Origin: Achromobacter spanius
GTDB taxonomy: Bacteria; Pseudomonadota; Gammaproteobacteria; Burkholderiales; Burkholderiaceae_B
Direction of reading: 5' to 3'
NCBI RefSeq assembly: GCF_003994415.1
Contig: NZ_CP034689.1
Coordinates: 5,828,001-5,892,000 of the forward strand
DNA length: 64,000 bases
The notes under the pieces were generated by a model. It did no database searches. It was not told the origin of the DNA and saw only the letters and a program-made list of their open reading frames with translations. Of this stretch, positions 46,113 through 54,569 are shown piece after piece (within the stretch, counting starts at the first letter, position 1; every line of letters starts with the position of its first letter). The translations under genes and the position numbers were made by a program.

Positions 46113-46139
46113 TGTCCCGGCCATGCCCATGGCGGGACA
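46113..46139 (+). promoter_or_regulatory. Intercistronic hairpin between binding-protein and permease genes
   Basis: TGTCCCG-g-CCATG-CC-CATGG-CGGGACA folds to a long stem with one bulged G. There is no uridine tract, so it likely protects the binding-protein mRNA or partly limits permease expression, a common arrangement in ABC importers. Confidence 0.65.
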
Positions 46140-46185
46140 CGGGCGTTTCCAGCAAGCATCAACGCATTCGGATTGACAAGCCCCT

Positions 46186-47040
46186 ATGAATACACGTTCC
46201 AGTCTGCGCGGCTGGTTGATCTCGCCGGCCGGCCTCGTCGCGGTATGCATCTGCGTGTCGATGGCGGCGGTGCTGCAATTCAGCGTGCGCGCCTTCATTC
46301 CCGGCTCTTTGGATGTGGGCGGGCTGACGTTGGCGAATTTCTCCGGGCTGGGCAAGTCCGTCTACCTGTCCGCCTTCGCCAACACGCTGCTGCTCAGCAT
46401 CGAAACCACGGTCTGCTCTTTGCTGGTGGCCTACCCGCTGGCCTACGCCATGGTGCGGGTGCGCAACCGCCTGCTGAAATCGTTCATCCTCATCGTGTCG
46501 ATCACGCCACTGTTCCTGGGTGAAATCGTCCGCACGTACTCGTGGATCATCGTGCTGGGCAGCAACGGCTTCATCAACACGGTGCTGCGGAAAATTGGCC
46601 TGATCGATCTGCCGCTGAACCTGATGTTCACACACCTGGGCGTGCTGATTGCGTTGGTGCATGTGACGATACCCGTGGTGGTGCTGATGCTGGCCACCGC
46701 CATTTCGCACATCAACCGCGACTATGAAAAAGCCGCGCAAAGCCTGGGCGCCGGCCCCGTGCGCACCTTCCTGACCGTTACGCTGCCGCTGTCCATGCCG
46801 GGCATCATCGCCAGCATCACCACGTCGTTCGCGTGGACGTTCAGCGCATTTGCCACGCCGCAGATGATCGGCGGCGGTCGTGTACCGACGGTGTCGACAC
46901 TGGTCTACCAACTGGGCTTTTCTTCCATGAACTTTCCCCTGGCCGCGAGCCTGAGCGTTGCCGGCCTGACGTTGACGGTCGTGTCGCTGATGCTGCTGGG
47001 CCGGGCCACCAAGCGACTCAAAGCAATGGGAGCGCACTAG
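46186..47040 (+). CDS. ABC transporter permease (PotB/PotH type)
   Basis: A 284-residue permease with about six helices and the cytoplasmic EAA loop (YEKAAQSLGAGPVRTFLTVTLPLSMPGI) that contacts the ATPase. It pairs with the permease starting at 47042, separated by only one base. It belongs to the polyamine-type importer with the binding protein upstream. Confidence 0.92.
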   Translation: MNTRSSLRGWLISPAGLVAVCICVSMAAVLQFSVRAFIPGSLDVGGLTLANFSGLGKSVYLSAFANTLLLSIETTVCSLLVAYPLAYAMVRVRNRLLKSFILIVSITPLFLGEIVRTYSWIIVLGSNGFINTVLRKIGLIDLPLNLMFTHLGVLIALVHVTIPVVVLMLATAISHINRDYEKAAQSLGAGPVRTFLTVTLPLSMPGIIASITTSFAWTFSAFATPQMIGGGRVPTVSTLVYQLGFSSMNFPLAASLSVAGLTLTVVSLMLLGRATKRLKAMGAH

Positions 47041-47041
47041 C

Positions 47042-47863
47042 ATGGCCATCAAACATACCCTGCCCTTGCCGCTGCGCATCGGCGTGCCGCTGCTGATCGC
47101 CCTGATCCTGGCCTTCGTGCTGTTGCCCGTGGTGGTGGTGACCCTGGCGTCGTTCAACGACAAGGCGCTGCTGACGTTTCCGCCCGAAGCCTGGTCGCTA
47201 CGCTGGTTTGAACGGGTGTTCACGTACCCGGACTTCCAGCAGGGCTTTCGCGCCAGCCTGATCGTGATGGTCTGGGCGTCGTTCCTGGCGCTGTTCATCG
47301 GCACCGCGCTGGCCATCGCCGTCAAGCGCATGGGCTTTCCCGGCAAGGACATGTTGCAGGCGATCTTGCTGTCGCCGCTGGTGATCCCCCATTTCACGCT
47401 GGGCCTGGGGCTGCTGATTCTGGTGGCGCAGTTTGATATGGACCGGGGCTACGGCCTGGTCATCCTGTGCCATGTGATGCTGGTGTTGCCCTTCGTGATG
47501 CGCAGCGTGTATGTGTCCATGGAGAATATCGACGAACGCTTGGAACAGGCGGCGGCCAGCCTGGGCGCGTCGCCCTTGAAGGTGATGTTCACGGTGACCG
47601 TGCCCTTGCTGGCGCCCGGTCTCTTTGGCGGGTGGTTGTTCGCCGCCATCATGTCGTTCAGTGAATTCACCGCGTCGCTCTTCGTCACGACGCAACTGAC
47701 GCAGACGCTGCCGGTGTCGATGTACAACTACGTGCGTGAATTCGCGGACCCGACCCTGGCCGCGCTATCGGTGGTGTATATCGCCGTGACGGCCAGCCTG
47801 CTGGCGCTTGCCAACGCCTTCCTGGGCCTGGGCAAGATCCTGAATATCGAAGAGGTGGAGTAG
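47042..47863 (+). CDS. ABC transporter permease (PotC/PotI type)
   Basis: A 273-residue permease with about six helices and the EAA loop LEQAAASLGASPLKVMFTVTVPLLAPGL. It is the second membrane subunit of the polyamine-type importer and the last plus-strand gene of this operon. It is convergent with the minus-strand operon that supplies the ATPase. Confidence 0.92.
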   Translation: MAIKHTLPLPLRIGVPLLIALILAFVLLPVVVVTLASFNDKALLTFPPEAWSLRWFERVFTYPDFQQGFRASLIVMVWASFLALFIGTALAIAVKRMGFPGKDMLQAILLSPLVIPHFTLGLGLLILVAQFDMDRGYGLVILCHVMLVLPFVMRSVYVSMENIDERLEQAAASLGASPLKVMFTVTVPLLAPGLFGGWLFAAIMSFSEFTASLFVTTQLTQTLPVSMYNYVREFADPTLAALSVVYIAVTASLLALANAFLGLGKILNIEEVE

Positions 47864-47899
47864 GCGGCCGGCGATCCGGCGGCCGGCGATCCGGCGGCC
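47864..47899. repeat. 15-base direct repeat in the convergent gap
   Basis: GCGGCCGGCGATCCG occurs twice in tandem (47864-47878 and 47879-47893) and begins a third time. It is GC-rich and self-pairing, between converging operons, so it may slow transcription from both sides. There is no classical terminator tail. Confidence 0.75.
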
Positions 47900-47913
47900 C
47901 GGCGCCCCAGCGC

Positions 47914-48930
47914 TTAGTACCCGCGCGACGGGTCGATCTGGTTGGCCGGGGCATCGCCGCGCGAAACACGCGCAATGTTCTCGGCGATCTGCGCCGCCGC
48001 CGATGCCGGAATGGCGACAGACGCCAGATGCGGCGTGATCAGCACGTTGTCCATGGGCCAAAGCGGATCATCGCCGGGCAGGGGCTCGCGTTCAAAGACA
48101 TCCAGGGTTGCCGCGCCGATATGCCCGCTTTGCAGCAGCGTCGTCATGGCCGCCTGGTCTACCAGCGCGCCGCGCGCCACGTTGATCAGCGCGGCCCCGC
48201 GCGGCAGCTTTTCAAGCCGTGTCCGGTTGAGCAGACCACGCGTTTGCGGCGTCAGCGGCAGCATGATCACCAGGATGTCGGCTTGAGATATCACCGTATC
48301 CAGCGCGTCCATACCCGCGTGGCACTGCACCCCCGCGATCTGGCGCGGGCTGCGCGACCAGCCCAGCACAGTAAAACCCTGGCGTTGCAGCTCATGGGCC
48401 GCATACGCGCCCAGTTCCCCCAGGCCCAGCACCGCAACCCGCGTGTCCTCTGGCGAGCGCGGGTGCCGGTACGCCCATTCCCCACGGCGCTGCGCCTGTT
48501 CAAACCAGGGGATATCACGCGCATGGCGCAGCGTGGCGAACAGCACGTAGCCCGCCATCATGCGGGCCATCTGCGGGTCGGTGATGCGGGTAATGGGTAC
48601 GCCGGCCGGAAGATCGTTACGGCCAACCAACGAATCCACCCCCGCGCCCAGGTTGATGATCAGGCGCAGGTTGGACATGGGGTCGAAGAATCCGGCGGGT
48701 GGCTTCCAGGCCAGCGCGTAGTGGATGGCGGTGGGGTCGTCGACCTCGCTCTCGTGTAGGATGCGCAACCGTGGCATGCGCGCCTGCAATGCCTGTTTCC
48801 ACGCGGTGAAATCGTCGAACTGGCTGTAGAAGACCATCGCGCCAGACGGCGCGGCGAGGCTTTCGATGTTGCTTGCCGTGTTGCTTGCCGAGTTGCTTGC
48901 CGTGTTGCTCGCGGTGTTGCTTGACGTCAT
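47914..48930 (-). CDS. D-isomer specific 2-hydroxyacid dehydrogenase (glyoxylate/hydroxypyruvate reductase type)
   Basis: A 338-residue NAD(P)-dependent reductase. The Rossmann motif is VLGLGELGAYAAHELQ, NVARGALVD holds the substrate-binding arginine, and ITPHLASVA carries the catalytic histidine. The N-terminus is unusual: five 12-base units encode SNTA-like repeats before the real domain. ATG 48930 was chosen; the in-frame start at 48960 overlaps the aroQ stop. It is the last gene of the ATPase-headed operon. Confidence 0.87.
   Translation of the reverse strand: MTSSNTASNTASNSASNTASNIESLAAPSGAMVFYSQFDDFTAWKQALQARMPRLRILHESEVDDPTAIHYALAWKPPAGFFDPMSNLRLIINLGAGVDSLVGRNDLPAGVPITRITDPQMARMMAGYVLFATLRHARDIPWFEQAQRRGEWAYRHPRSPEDTRVAVLGLGELGAYAAHELQRQGFTVLGWSRSPRQIAGVQCHAGMDALDTVISQADILVIMLPLTPQTRGLLNRTRLEKLPRGAALINVARGALVDQAAMTTLLQSGHIGAATLDVFEREPLPGDDPLWPMDNVLITPHLASVAIPASAAAQIAENIARVSRGDAPANQIDPSRGY
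48865..48924. repeat. 12-base tandem repeat, five copies, at the N-terminus of the hydroxyacid dehydrogenase gene
   Basis: Five units of GTTGCTTGCCGT-like sequence in the coding region give SNTA-SNTA-SNSA-SNTA-SNIE. The unit length is a multiple of three, so changes in copy number keep the frame. Confidence 0.85.
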
Positions 48931-48943
48931 CGGTATCGCCTTC

Positions 48944-49402
48944 TCAAGCCGGCCGCGCAATCAGGCGCGACATGGCTTCAATGGCCAGCTCGTAGCCCTC
49001 GCCGCCCAGCCCCGCGATGACGCCGTCGGCCGCTTTGGAAATGTAGGAATGATGGCGAAACGCTTCGCGCCGCCAGATGTTGCTCATGTGGACTTCGATG
49101 ATGCGGCCGGGAAACGCCAGCAGGGCATCCAGGATGGGAATCGAGGAATACGTCAGGCCCGCGGTGTTGATGATGATGCCTTGCGCATCGCCGCGCGCTT
49201 CCTGGATCCAGTCGATCAGCTGGCCTTCATGGTTGGATTGCACGAAATGCAGTTGCAGGCTCAGGCTGGCCGCCTTCTTTTCGCAACGGTCGCGCAGCGC
49301 CGGAAAGCTCTCGGCGCCATAGGTCTTGTTGGCGTCCAGGCCGTATAGATTGGCGTTCGGGCCGTTGAGAAACCAAACGATGGCAGGAGTAGAGGAATTC
49401 AT
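48944..49402 (-). CDS. aroQ: Type II 3-dehydroquinate dehydratase
   Basis: A 152-residue AroQ-type dehydroquinase. NGPNANLYG at the N-terminus, NKTYGAESF with the likely catalytic tyrosine, IINTAGLTYSSI, EVHMSNIWRREAFRHHSYIS with the catalytic histidine, and GVIAGLGGEGYELAIEA are all present. The enzyme dehydrates 3-dehydroquinate, either in aromatic biosynthesis or in quinate breakdown. Its place in an oxidoreductase operon rather than with aro genes suggests a catabolic or paralogous role. Confidence 0.88.
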   Translation of the reverse strand: MNSSTPAIVWFLNGPNANLYGLDANKTYGAESFPALRDRCEKKAASLSLQLHFVQSNHEGQLIDWIQEARGDAQGIIINTAGLTYSSIPILDALLAFPGRIIEVHMSNIWRREAFRHHSYISKAADGVIAGLGGEGYELAIEAMSRLIARPA

Positions 49403-49414
49403 GGCGGTGCGACC

Positions 49415-50071
49415 TCAAGCTTCATGGGGAAGGGTTGCCTGCATGGCGGGGAGCTTGCGAAACGCCGCTTCCCATTGCATGGCGCGCGGATGGCCGGTGC
49501 GCCAGTCCAGTTCAGGAAAACGAAAATCCAGATAGCCCAGCGCGCAGCCCAGGGTGACTTCACCGATGGTGGGCGCTTGCGCGGCAAGTGCAGCGCCCTG
49601 CGGGTCGGTCAGCGGGTTGATCAGGTCGCTGGCCTGCTGTTCGATCTGCTCCAGGCAGGCGCCGACCTTGACCAGTTGCGCATCGCGCCACACCGGCCAT
49701 TGATATTCAGCCGGCCGGGCCGTGCGTTCATAGCGCGCCAGCAAGGCCGCGTCCAGCAGCCCATCTCCCAACGCCTGTTGCGCCAGGGCGACCCAGCGGC
49801 GCGGCCCCACGGCGGGGAACAGATCGGCGTTGCCGCCCAGGTGGGCCAGGTATTCGCAGATGACGCGGCTGTCGTACAGCGCCTGGCCATCGGCCAGGAT
49901 CAGCGTCGGCACCTTGGCCAAGGGGTTATGGGCGGCGATACGGGCATCGCGCCGCACCGGGTTGGCCGCGCTGTCCAGCCATTGGATCTGATCCGCCACG
50001 CCCGCCACATGCGCGCAAACCATGACTTTTCGGACGTAGGGGGACGTGGGTGCGTAGAGCAGTTGAAGCAT
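49415..50071 (-). CDS. Glutathione S-transferase
   Basis: A 218-residue GST. The thioredoxin-like N-terminal half has YAPTSPYVRKVMV with the likely active serine, NPLAKVPTLIL and DSRVICEYL, and a helical C-terminal domain follows. It is 12 bases upstream of aroQ in the same operon. The substrate is unknown. Confidence 0.9.
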   Translation of the reverse strand: MLQLLYAPTSPYVRKVMVCAHVAGVADQIQWLDSAANPVRRDARIAAHNPLAKVPTLILADGQALYDSRVICEYLAHLGGNADLFPAVGPRRWVALAQQALGDGLLDAALLARYERTARPAEYQWPVWRDAQLVKVGACLEQIEQQASDLINPLTDPQGAALAAQAPTIGEVTLGCALGYLDFRFPELDWRTGHPRAMQWEAAFRKLPAMQATLPHEA

Positions 50072-50119
50072 CTAGGGTCTATTCCTTTATCGCGAACGCA
50101 AAACGAACAACGCAACGCC

Positions 50120-51127
50120 TCAAGGACGCAATACGACCTTGCCGAAGACGTCGCCGCTTTCCAGTAGGCGGTGCGCCTGCGCCGCCTCGGACAGCCGCAG
50201 GCTGGCGTGCACACGCGGGGCGATGCGGCCGTCCGACACCAAGGGCAACACGTGCCGTGTGATGGCCTGCGCCATGCGCGTTTTCTCTTCGGCGCTTTGC
50301 GGCCGCAGCGTTGATGAATGCAGGCTTAATTGCTTTTGCATCAGAGCCAGCAAGTCGATGCTGACTTGCGACCCTTGCAGGAAAGACAGGCTGACGTGGC
50401 GGCCGCCAAAGGCCAGCGCCTGCAGGTTGCGCCGCACATAGTCGCCGCCCACCATGTCCAGCACCACGTCCACGCCCTGCCCCTGCGTGGCGTCCAGGCA
50501 GGCTTGCACGAAGTCCGTGTCGCGGTAGCACACGGCCTGGGCCGCGCCCATCTCGCGCAAGGTCGGCAAACGGTCCGCGCGCCCCGCCGTGGCCACCACC
50601 CGCGCGCCCGCCGCGTGCGCCATGCGGACGGCCAGCGTACCAATGCCCCCCGCCGCGCCATGAATCAACACGGTCTGGCCCATGCGCAGGCGGCCAAGCT
50701 CAAACAGGTTGTGCCACACGGTGTACAGGCCTTCGGGCAGGGCCGCCGCCGCGTCATCGTCCAGGCACGCCGGCGCCACAAAGGAATGGTCGACGCGCGC
50801 CACGCACCAGGGCGCATAGCCGCCGCCCGGCAACAGGCTCATCAGTCGTTGCCCCAGCAGCGCTTCAGGCACGCCGGGGCCTGCGGCGACGACCTCGCCG
50901 CAGGCTTCCAGGCCCAGCACGTCGGTCACGCCGGCTGGCACGCGCGCGGCCCCTTGCCGTTGCATGATGTCGGGCCGGTTGACGCCGGCTGCACGCACGC
51001 GCAGCAGCACTTCGCCGGGGCCCGGCACGGGCACCGGCCTTGCCGCCAGCGCCAGCACGCTGGCGTCGCCGGGTTCGCGGGCGACCACGGCCTGCATGGT
51101 GGAAGGAACGACGGTCATGTTGGGCAT
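50120..51127 (-). CDS. NAD(P)H:quinone oxidoreductase, zinc-independent MDR family
   Basis: A 335-residue QOR-like enzyme. GVNRPDIMQRQG, GLEACGEVVAAGPGV, and the nucleotide motif VLIHGAAGGIGTLAVRMAHAAGARVVATAG are typical, and no structural zinc cysteines are seen. The first ATG at 51127 overlaps the ATPase stop (TAATG). ATGs at 51118 and 51097 are alternatives. It probably reduces a quinone or enone and lies between the ATPase and GST genes. Confidence 0.87.
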   Translation of the reverse strand: MPNMTVVPSTMQAVVAREPGDASVLALAARPVPVPGPGEVLLRVRAAGVNRPDIMQRQGAARVPAGVTDVLGLEACGEVVAAGPGVPEALLGQRLMSLLPGGGYAPWCVARVDHSFVAPACLDDDAAAALPEGLYTVWHNLFELGRLRMGQTVLIHGAAGGIGTLAVRMAHAAGARVVATAGRADRLPTLREMGAAQAVCYRDTDFVQACLDATQGQGVDVVLDMVGGDYVRRNLQALAFGGRHVSLSFLQGSQVSIDLLALMQKQLSLHSSTLRPQSAEEKTRMAQAITRHVLPLVSDGRIAPRVHASLRLSEAAQAHRLLESGDVFGKVVLRP

Positions 51128-52245
51128 TACGACACGTTGAACACGCTGATGCCCTGGCCGGGCAACGCCAGGCCGGTCACCGAGCCCACCGGCCAATGCT
51201 GCAAGGCGTCCAGCCCCGCGCTGCGCACCATCACGCGCTGGTGGCCGGCCACGGGGATATCCACGTCGATATAGGAATCAATGTGATCCCCCTGGAACAC
51301 ATGGTTCACGACCGTGCCGCTAAGCACGGATTCGCTATGCAGGCTCTCAAGCCGGATCTGTTCTGGCCGCACATAGATGTCCAGGCGGCGGCCTTCGTGC
51401 GAGCCGCCCACCAGCCGGTCTCGCGCCACGCGGATCAGGCCCGCGCCCAGGCGCAGCAAGATGCCGTCCGGATCAGACCCGTGGTAGTGCGCGGGCAGGA
51501 TGTTCACATCGCCCAGGAACGAGGCCACGAACGGGGCTTGCGGATTGCGGTAGAGCTCGTCAGGCGTGGCGATCTGGCGGATGACGCCGCTGGACATCAC
51601 CGCGATGCGATCCGACATGGCCAGCGCCTCGCCCTGATCGTGCGTGACGAACACCGTGGTCACGCCCAGCTTGCGCTGGATCTCGCGAATTTCCACCTGC
51701 ATCGAGCCGCGCAGACCCTTGTCCAGCGCCGAGAACGGCTCGTCCAGCAGCAGCACCTTGGGGCGTATCACCAAGGCGCGCGCCAGCGCCACGCGCTGCT
51801 GCTGGCCGCCGGACAGCTCGCGGGGCTTGCGTTCGCCCAACCCATCCAGCTTGACCAGCGCCATGGCCTCTGCCACGCGCTGGGCAATCTCGTCGGCCGG
51901 CATCCTTCGCATGCGCAGGCCATAGCCAATGTTGCGCGCCACCGTCATATGGGGAAACAGCGCGTAGTTCTGGAACACCATGCCAATCTGCCGCTGATAG
52001 GGCGGCAGATCCGTAACCAGTTGATCTTCGATGAAGATCTCGCCGTTGTCCGCTTGCGCGAAGCCCGCGATCAGGTTCAAGAGCGTGGTCTTGCCGCAGC
52101 CTGACGGCCCCAGCAACGTCAGGAATTCACCACGCCGGATCTTCAGCGACAGCTCCTGCAAGACCGTCTGCTGACGGTACTTCTTGACCACTCCTTCCAG
52201 GCTCACCGCGCTGGACGATTTTGGGGACACGGGGCTGTTCTGCAT
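51127..52245 (-). CDS. ABC transporter ATP-binding protein (PotA type)
   Basis: A 372-residue importer ATPase with Walker A LGPSGCGKTTLLNLIAGF, signature LSGGQQQRVALARAL, Walker B VLLLDEPFSALD and a C-terminal TOBE region. It is the missing ATPase for the binding protein and permeases at 45034-47863, although transcribed from the opposite strand. It heads the operon running to 47914. Confidence 0.92.
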   Translation of the reverse strand: MQNSPVSPKSSSAVSLEGVVKKYRQQTVLQELSLKIRRGEFLTLLGPSGCGKTTLLNLIAGFAQADNGEIFIEDQLVTDLPPYQRQIGMVFQNYALFPHMTVARNIGYGLRMRRMPADEIAQRVAEAMALVKLDGLGERKPRELSGGQQQRVALARALVIRPKVLLLDEPFSALDKGLRGSMQVEIREIQRKLGVTTVFVTHDQGEALAMSDRIAVMSSGVIRQIATPDELYRNPQAPFVASFLGDVNILPAHYHGSDPDGILLRLGAGLIRVARDRLVGGSHEGRRLDIYVRPEQIRLESLHSESVLSGTVVNHVFQGDHIDSYIDVDIPVAGHQRVMVRSAGLDALQHWPVGSVTGLALPGQGISVFNVS

Positions 52246-52487
52246 GGCGGCTCTATCTGTTGCGCGATGCTTTGCAGAATAAGGGAAGCGGGGTCCGTCG
52301 GCCGTTTGTGGATATTGATGCGGTCCATCGGAAAAAACGAAACGAGGTCCTGGCTCGGTTCAGAGCGAGTGATTTGCTTTTTCCTAAGCCCAGCGTCCAA
52401 AAAACCAAGTTATCAAGCGCGGACATCTGGCTCACACTGCGCCGCATCGATGCACGTATGCGGTCTTGAACCTTCTTAGGAAAAGCA

Positions 52488-53756
52488 ATGTCAGTGGAAA
52501 AAACCAATACCTTGGTGATCGGCGCCGGCCAAGCCGGCATCGCGATGAGTGAGCACCTGGGCGCGATGGGCATTGACCACATCGTGCTGGAACGCAAGCG
52601 CATCGCCGAACGCTGGCGCTCTGAACGCTGGGACTCGCTGGTGGCCAACGGCCCCGCCTGGCACGACCGTTTTCCCAGCCTGAAGTTCGACGACATCGGC
52701 GCGGACGTGTTCCCGCCCAAGGAACGCATGGCGCAATATTTTGAAGACTACGCCAGGATGATCAATGCGCCCGTGCGCACCGGCGTCGAGGTCCTGCGTG
52801 TGCAACGCAACCAGAAGCGGCCCGGCTTCACCATCACGACATCGGATGGGGTATTTGAAGCGCTGCATGTCGTGACCGCAACCGGCGCATTTCAGATTCC
52901 CAGCTATCCAGCCATCGTGCCTGAAGACGCGGGCATTCAGCAGGTGCATTCATCGGCTTACAAAAACCCCGACCAGCTTGCCGACGGCGCGGTGCTGGTG
53001 GTGGGTGCGGGCGCTTCGGGCTCGCAGATTGCCGAGGAATTGCGCCGCGCGGGACGCACCGTGTACCTGTCCGTTGGCGAACACTATCGCCCGCCCCGTT
53101 CCTACCGCGAACGCGACTACTGCTGGTGGCTGGGCGCGCTGGGCATGTGGGACGAGGTCAAGAAAAAGCCCAAGCGCGAGCACGTCGCCTTTGCGGTCAG
53201 CGGCTACGACAACGGCAAAACCATCGACTTCCGCCGTCTGGCGCATGCGGGCATTCAGTTGGTCGGCATCACGCAGCGCTTTGAGAACGGCGTGATGGCA
53301 TTCCAAGAGGGCTTGGCCGAGAACGTGGCGCAAGGCGATGCGGACTACTTTGAAGTGTTGCGCGAGGCCGACGCCTATATCGAACAGAACGGCCTGGACC
53401 TGCCGGCAGAACCCGAAGCCTGGGAATTGCTGGACGACCCCGACTGCCTGACAAACCCCATCCTTAGCCTGAACCTGGCGCAGGCCGGCATCACCAGCAT
53501 CGTCTGGGCAACCGGCTTCAAGGTGGATTACCGCTGGATGGAAGTGGACGTGTTCGACGACCAGGGCTATCCGGTCCACAAGCGCGGCATCACCACTGAA
53601 AAAGGCATCTATTTTCTGGGCCTGCCGAACCAGTCGAACCGATCGTCGTCGTTTATCTGGGGTGTGTGGCACGACGCGAAATACATCGCGGACCACATCG
53701 GCATCCATCTGGACTATCTGGCGTATGAGAAGAACGGGGGAATGCCCACGGCTTGA
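52488..53756 (+). CDS. FAD/NADPH-dependent monooxygenase-like oxidoreductase
   Basis: A 422-residue flavoprotein. The FAD site is VIGAGQAGIAMSEHLGAMGIDHIVLERKRIAERW (first half) and the NADPH site VVGAGASGSQIAEELRRAG. WATGFKVDYRWM is the ATG-containing C-terminal motif usual for the CzcO/FMO branch. It is divergent from the ATPase operon with a 242-base gap. The substrate is unknown. It differs from the protein at 14638 in lacking an NTF2 domain. Confidence 0.9.
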   Translation: MSVEKTNTLVIGAGQAGIAMSEHLGAMGIDHIVLERKRIAERWRSERWDSLVANGPAWHDRFPSLKFDDIGADVFPPKERMAQYFEDYARMINAPVRTGVEVLRVQRNQKRPGFTITTSDGVFEALHVVTATGAFQIPSYPAIVPEDAGIQQVHSSAYKNPDQLADGAVLVVGAGASGSQIAEELRRAGRTVYLSVGEHYRPPRSYRERDYCWWLGALGMWDEVKKKPKREHVAFAVSGYDNGKTIDFRRLAHAGIQLVGITQRFENGVMAFQEGLAENVAQGDADYFEVLREADAYIEQNGLDLPAEPEAWELLDDPDCLTNPILSLNLAQAGITSIVWATGFKVDYRWMEVDVFDDQGYPVHKRGITTEKGIYFLGLPNQSNRSSSFIWGVWHDAKYIADHIGIHLDYLAYEKNGGMPTA

Positions 53757-53768
53757 TTCCCCCTGTGC

Positions 53769-54545
53769 TCAGCCCAGGTACTCCACGTTGCCACACACCG
53801 AGATGCTCTGCCCGCTGATGACCGCGCCTTCGTCGGAACACAGGTAGGCCACTTGATTGGCCACGTCTTCGGGGCGGGTCATGCGGCGTAGCGAGACTTT
53901 CTCGACCAGTTGTTCGCGCATCACGTCGTTGCTGACGCCGCCCGCCTGTGCGCGGGCGGCAATGACGCGCTCGACGCGATCGCCCGACACCACGCCCGGC
54001 AGCACGGAGTTGACGCGAATATTGGACGGCCCCAGTTCCATGGCCCACGTCTGCGTCAACCCGGCCAGACCGAACTTGCTGGCGCTGTAAGGGCTACGCA
54101 GCGAAAAGCCCAGGCGGCCCGCCACCGACGAAATATTGATGATGGCGCCGCCACCGGCCGCCCGCAACAAGGGCACGGCGCTGCGCGCGCACAGGAAGGT
54201 GCCGGTCAGGTTCACGTCCAGCGTGTTTTGCCAGGCGTCCAGCGTGGTGTCTTCCAGCCGGCTGGTAGGGCCGGACACGCCCGCGTTGTTGATCAGGGCG
54301 TCAAGCTTGCCCCAGCGCGCGGCCAAGTCCGCGAACATGGCCGCCACCTGCGCTTCGCTGGACACGTCTGTCACGCTTACCGTCATACGCGGGTTGGCGC
54401 TGCGTGCCGCCTCGCAGGCTGCCGCGTCCACGTCGCAGATGTGCACCTCGGCGCCGGACGCCAGGAATTTCTGCGCGATGGCCAAGCCGATGCCCTGCGC
54501 GCCCGCAGTGATCAGGACGCGCTTGCCCTTCAAGGATTCAATCAT
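53769..54545 (-). CDS. Short-chain dehydrogenase/reductase
   Basis: A 258-residue SDR. The cofactor motif is ITAGAQGIGLAIA (a TGxxxGxG variant), LINNAGVSG follows, and the catalytic Ser-Tyr-Lys is in INISSVAGRLG and YSASKFG. It is 24 bases downstream of the BKACE-like gene and convergent with the monooxygenase, whose stop is 12 bases away. It likely interconverts an alcohol and a ketone in the same pathway. Confidence 0.92.
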   Translation of the reverse strand: MIESLKGKRVLITAGAQGIGLAIAQKFLASGAEVHICDVDAAACEAARSANPRMTVSVTDVSSEAQVAAMFADLAARWGKLDALINNAGVSGPTSRLEDTTLDAWQNTLDVNLTGTFLCARSAVPLLRAAGGGAIINISSVAGRLGFSLRSPYSASKFGLAGLTQTWAMELGPSNIRVNSVLPGVVSGDRVERVIAARAQAGGVSNDVMREQLVEKVSLRRMTRPEDVANQVAYLCSDEGAVISGQSISVCGNVEYLG

Positions 54546-54569
54546 GATGTCTCGTCAACGTTAAGGCGT

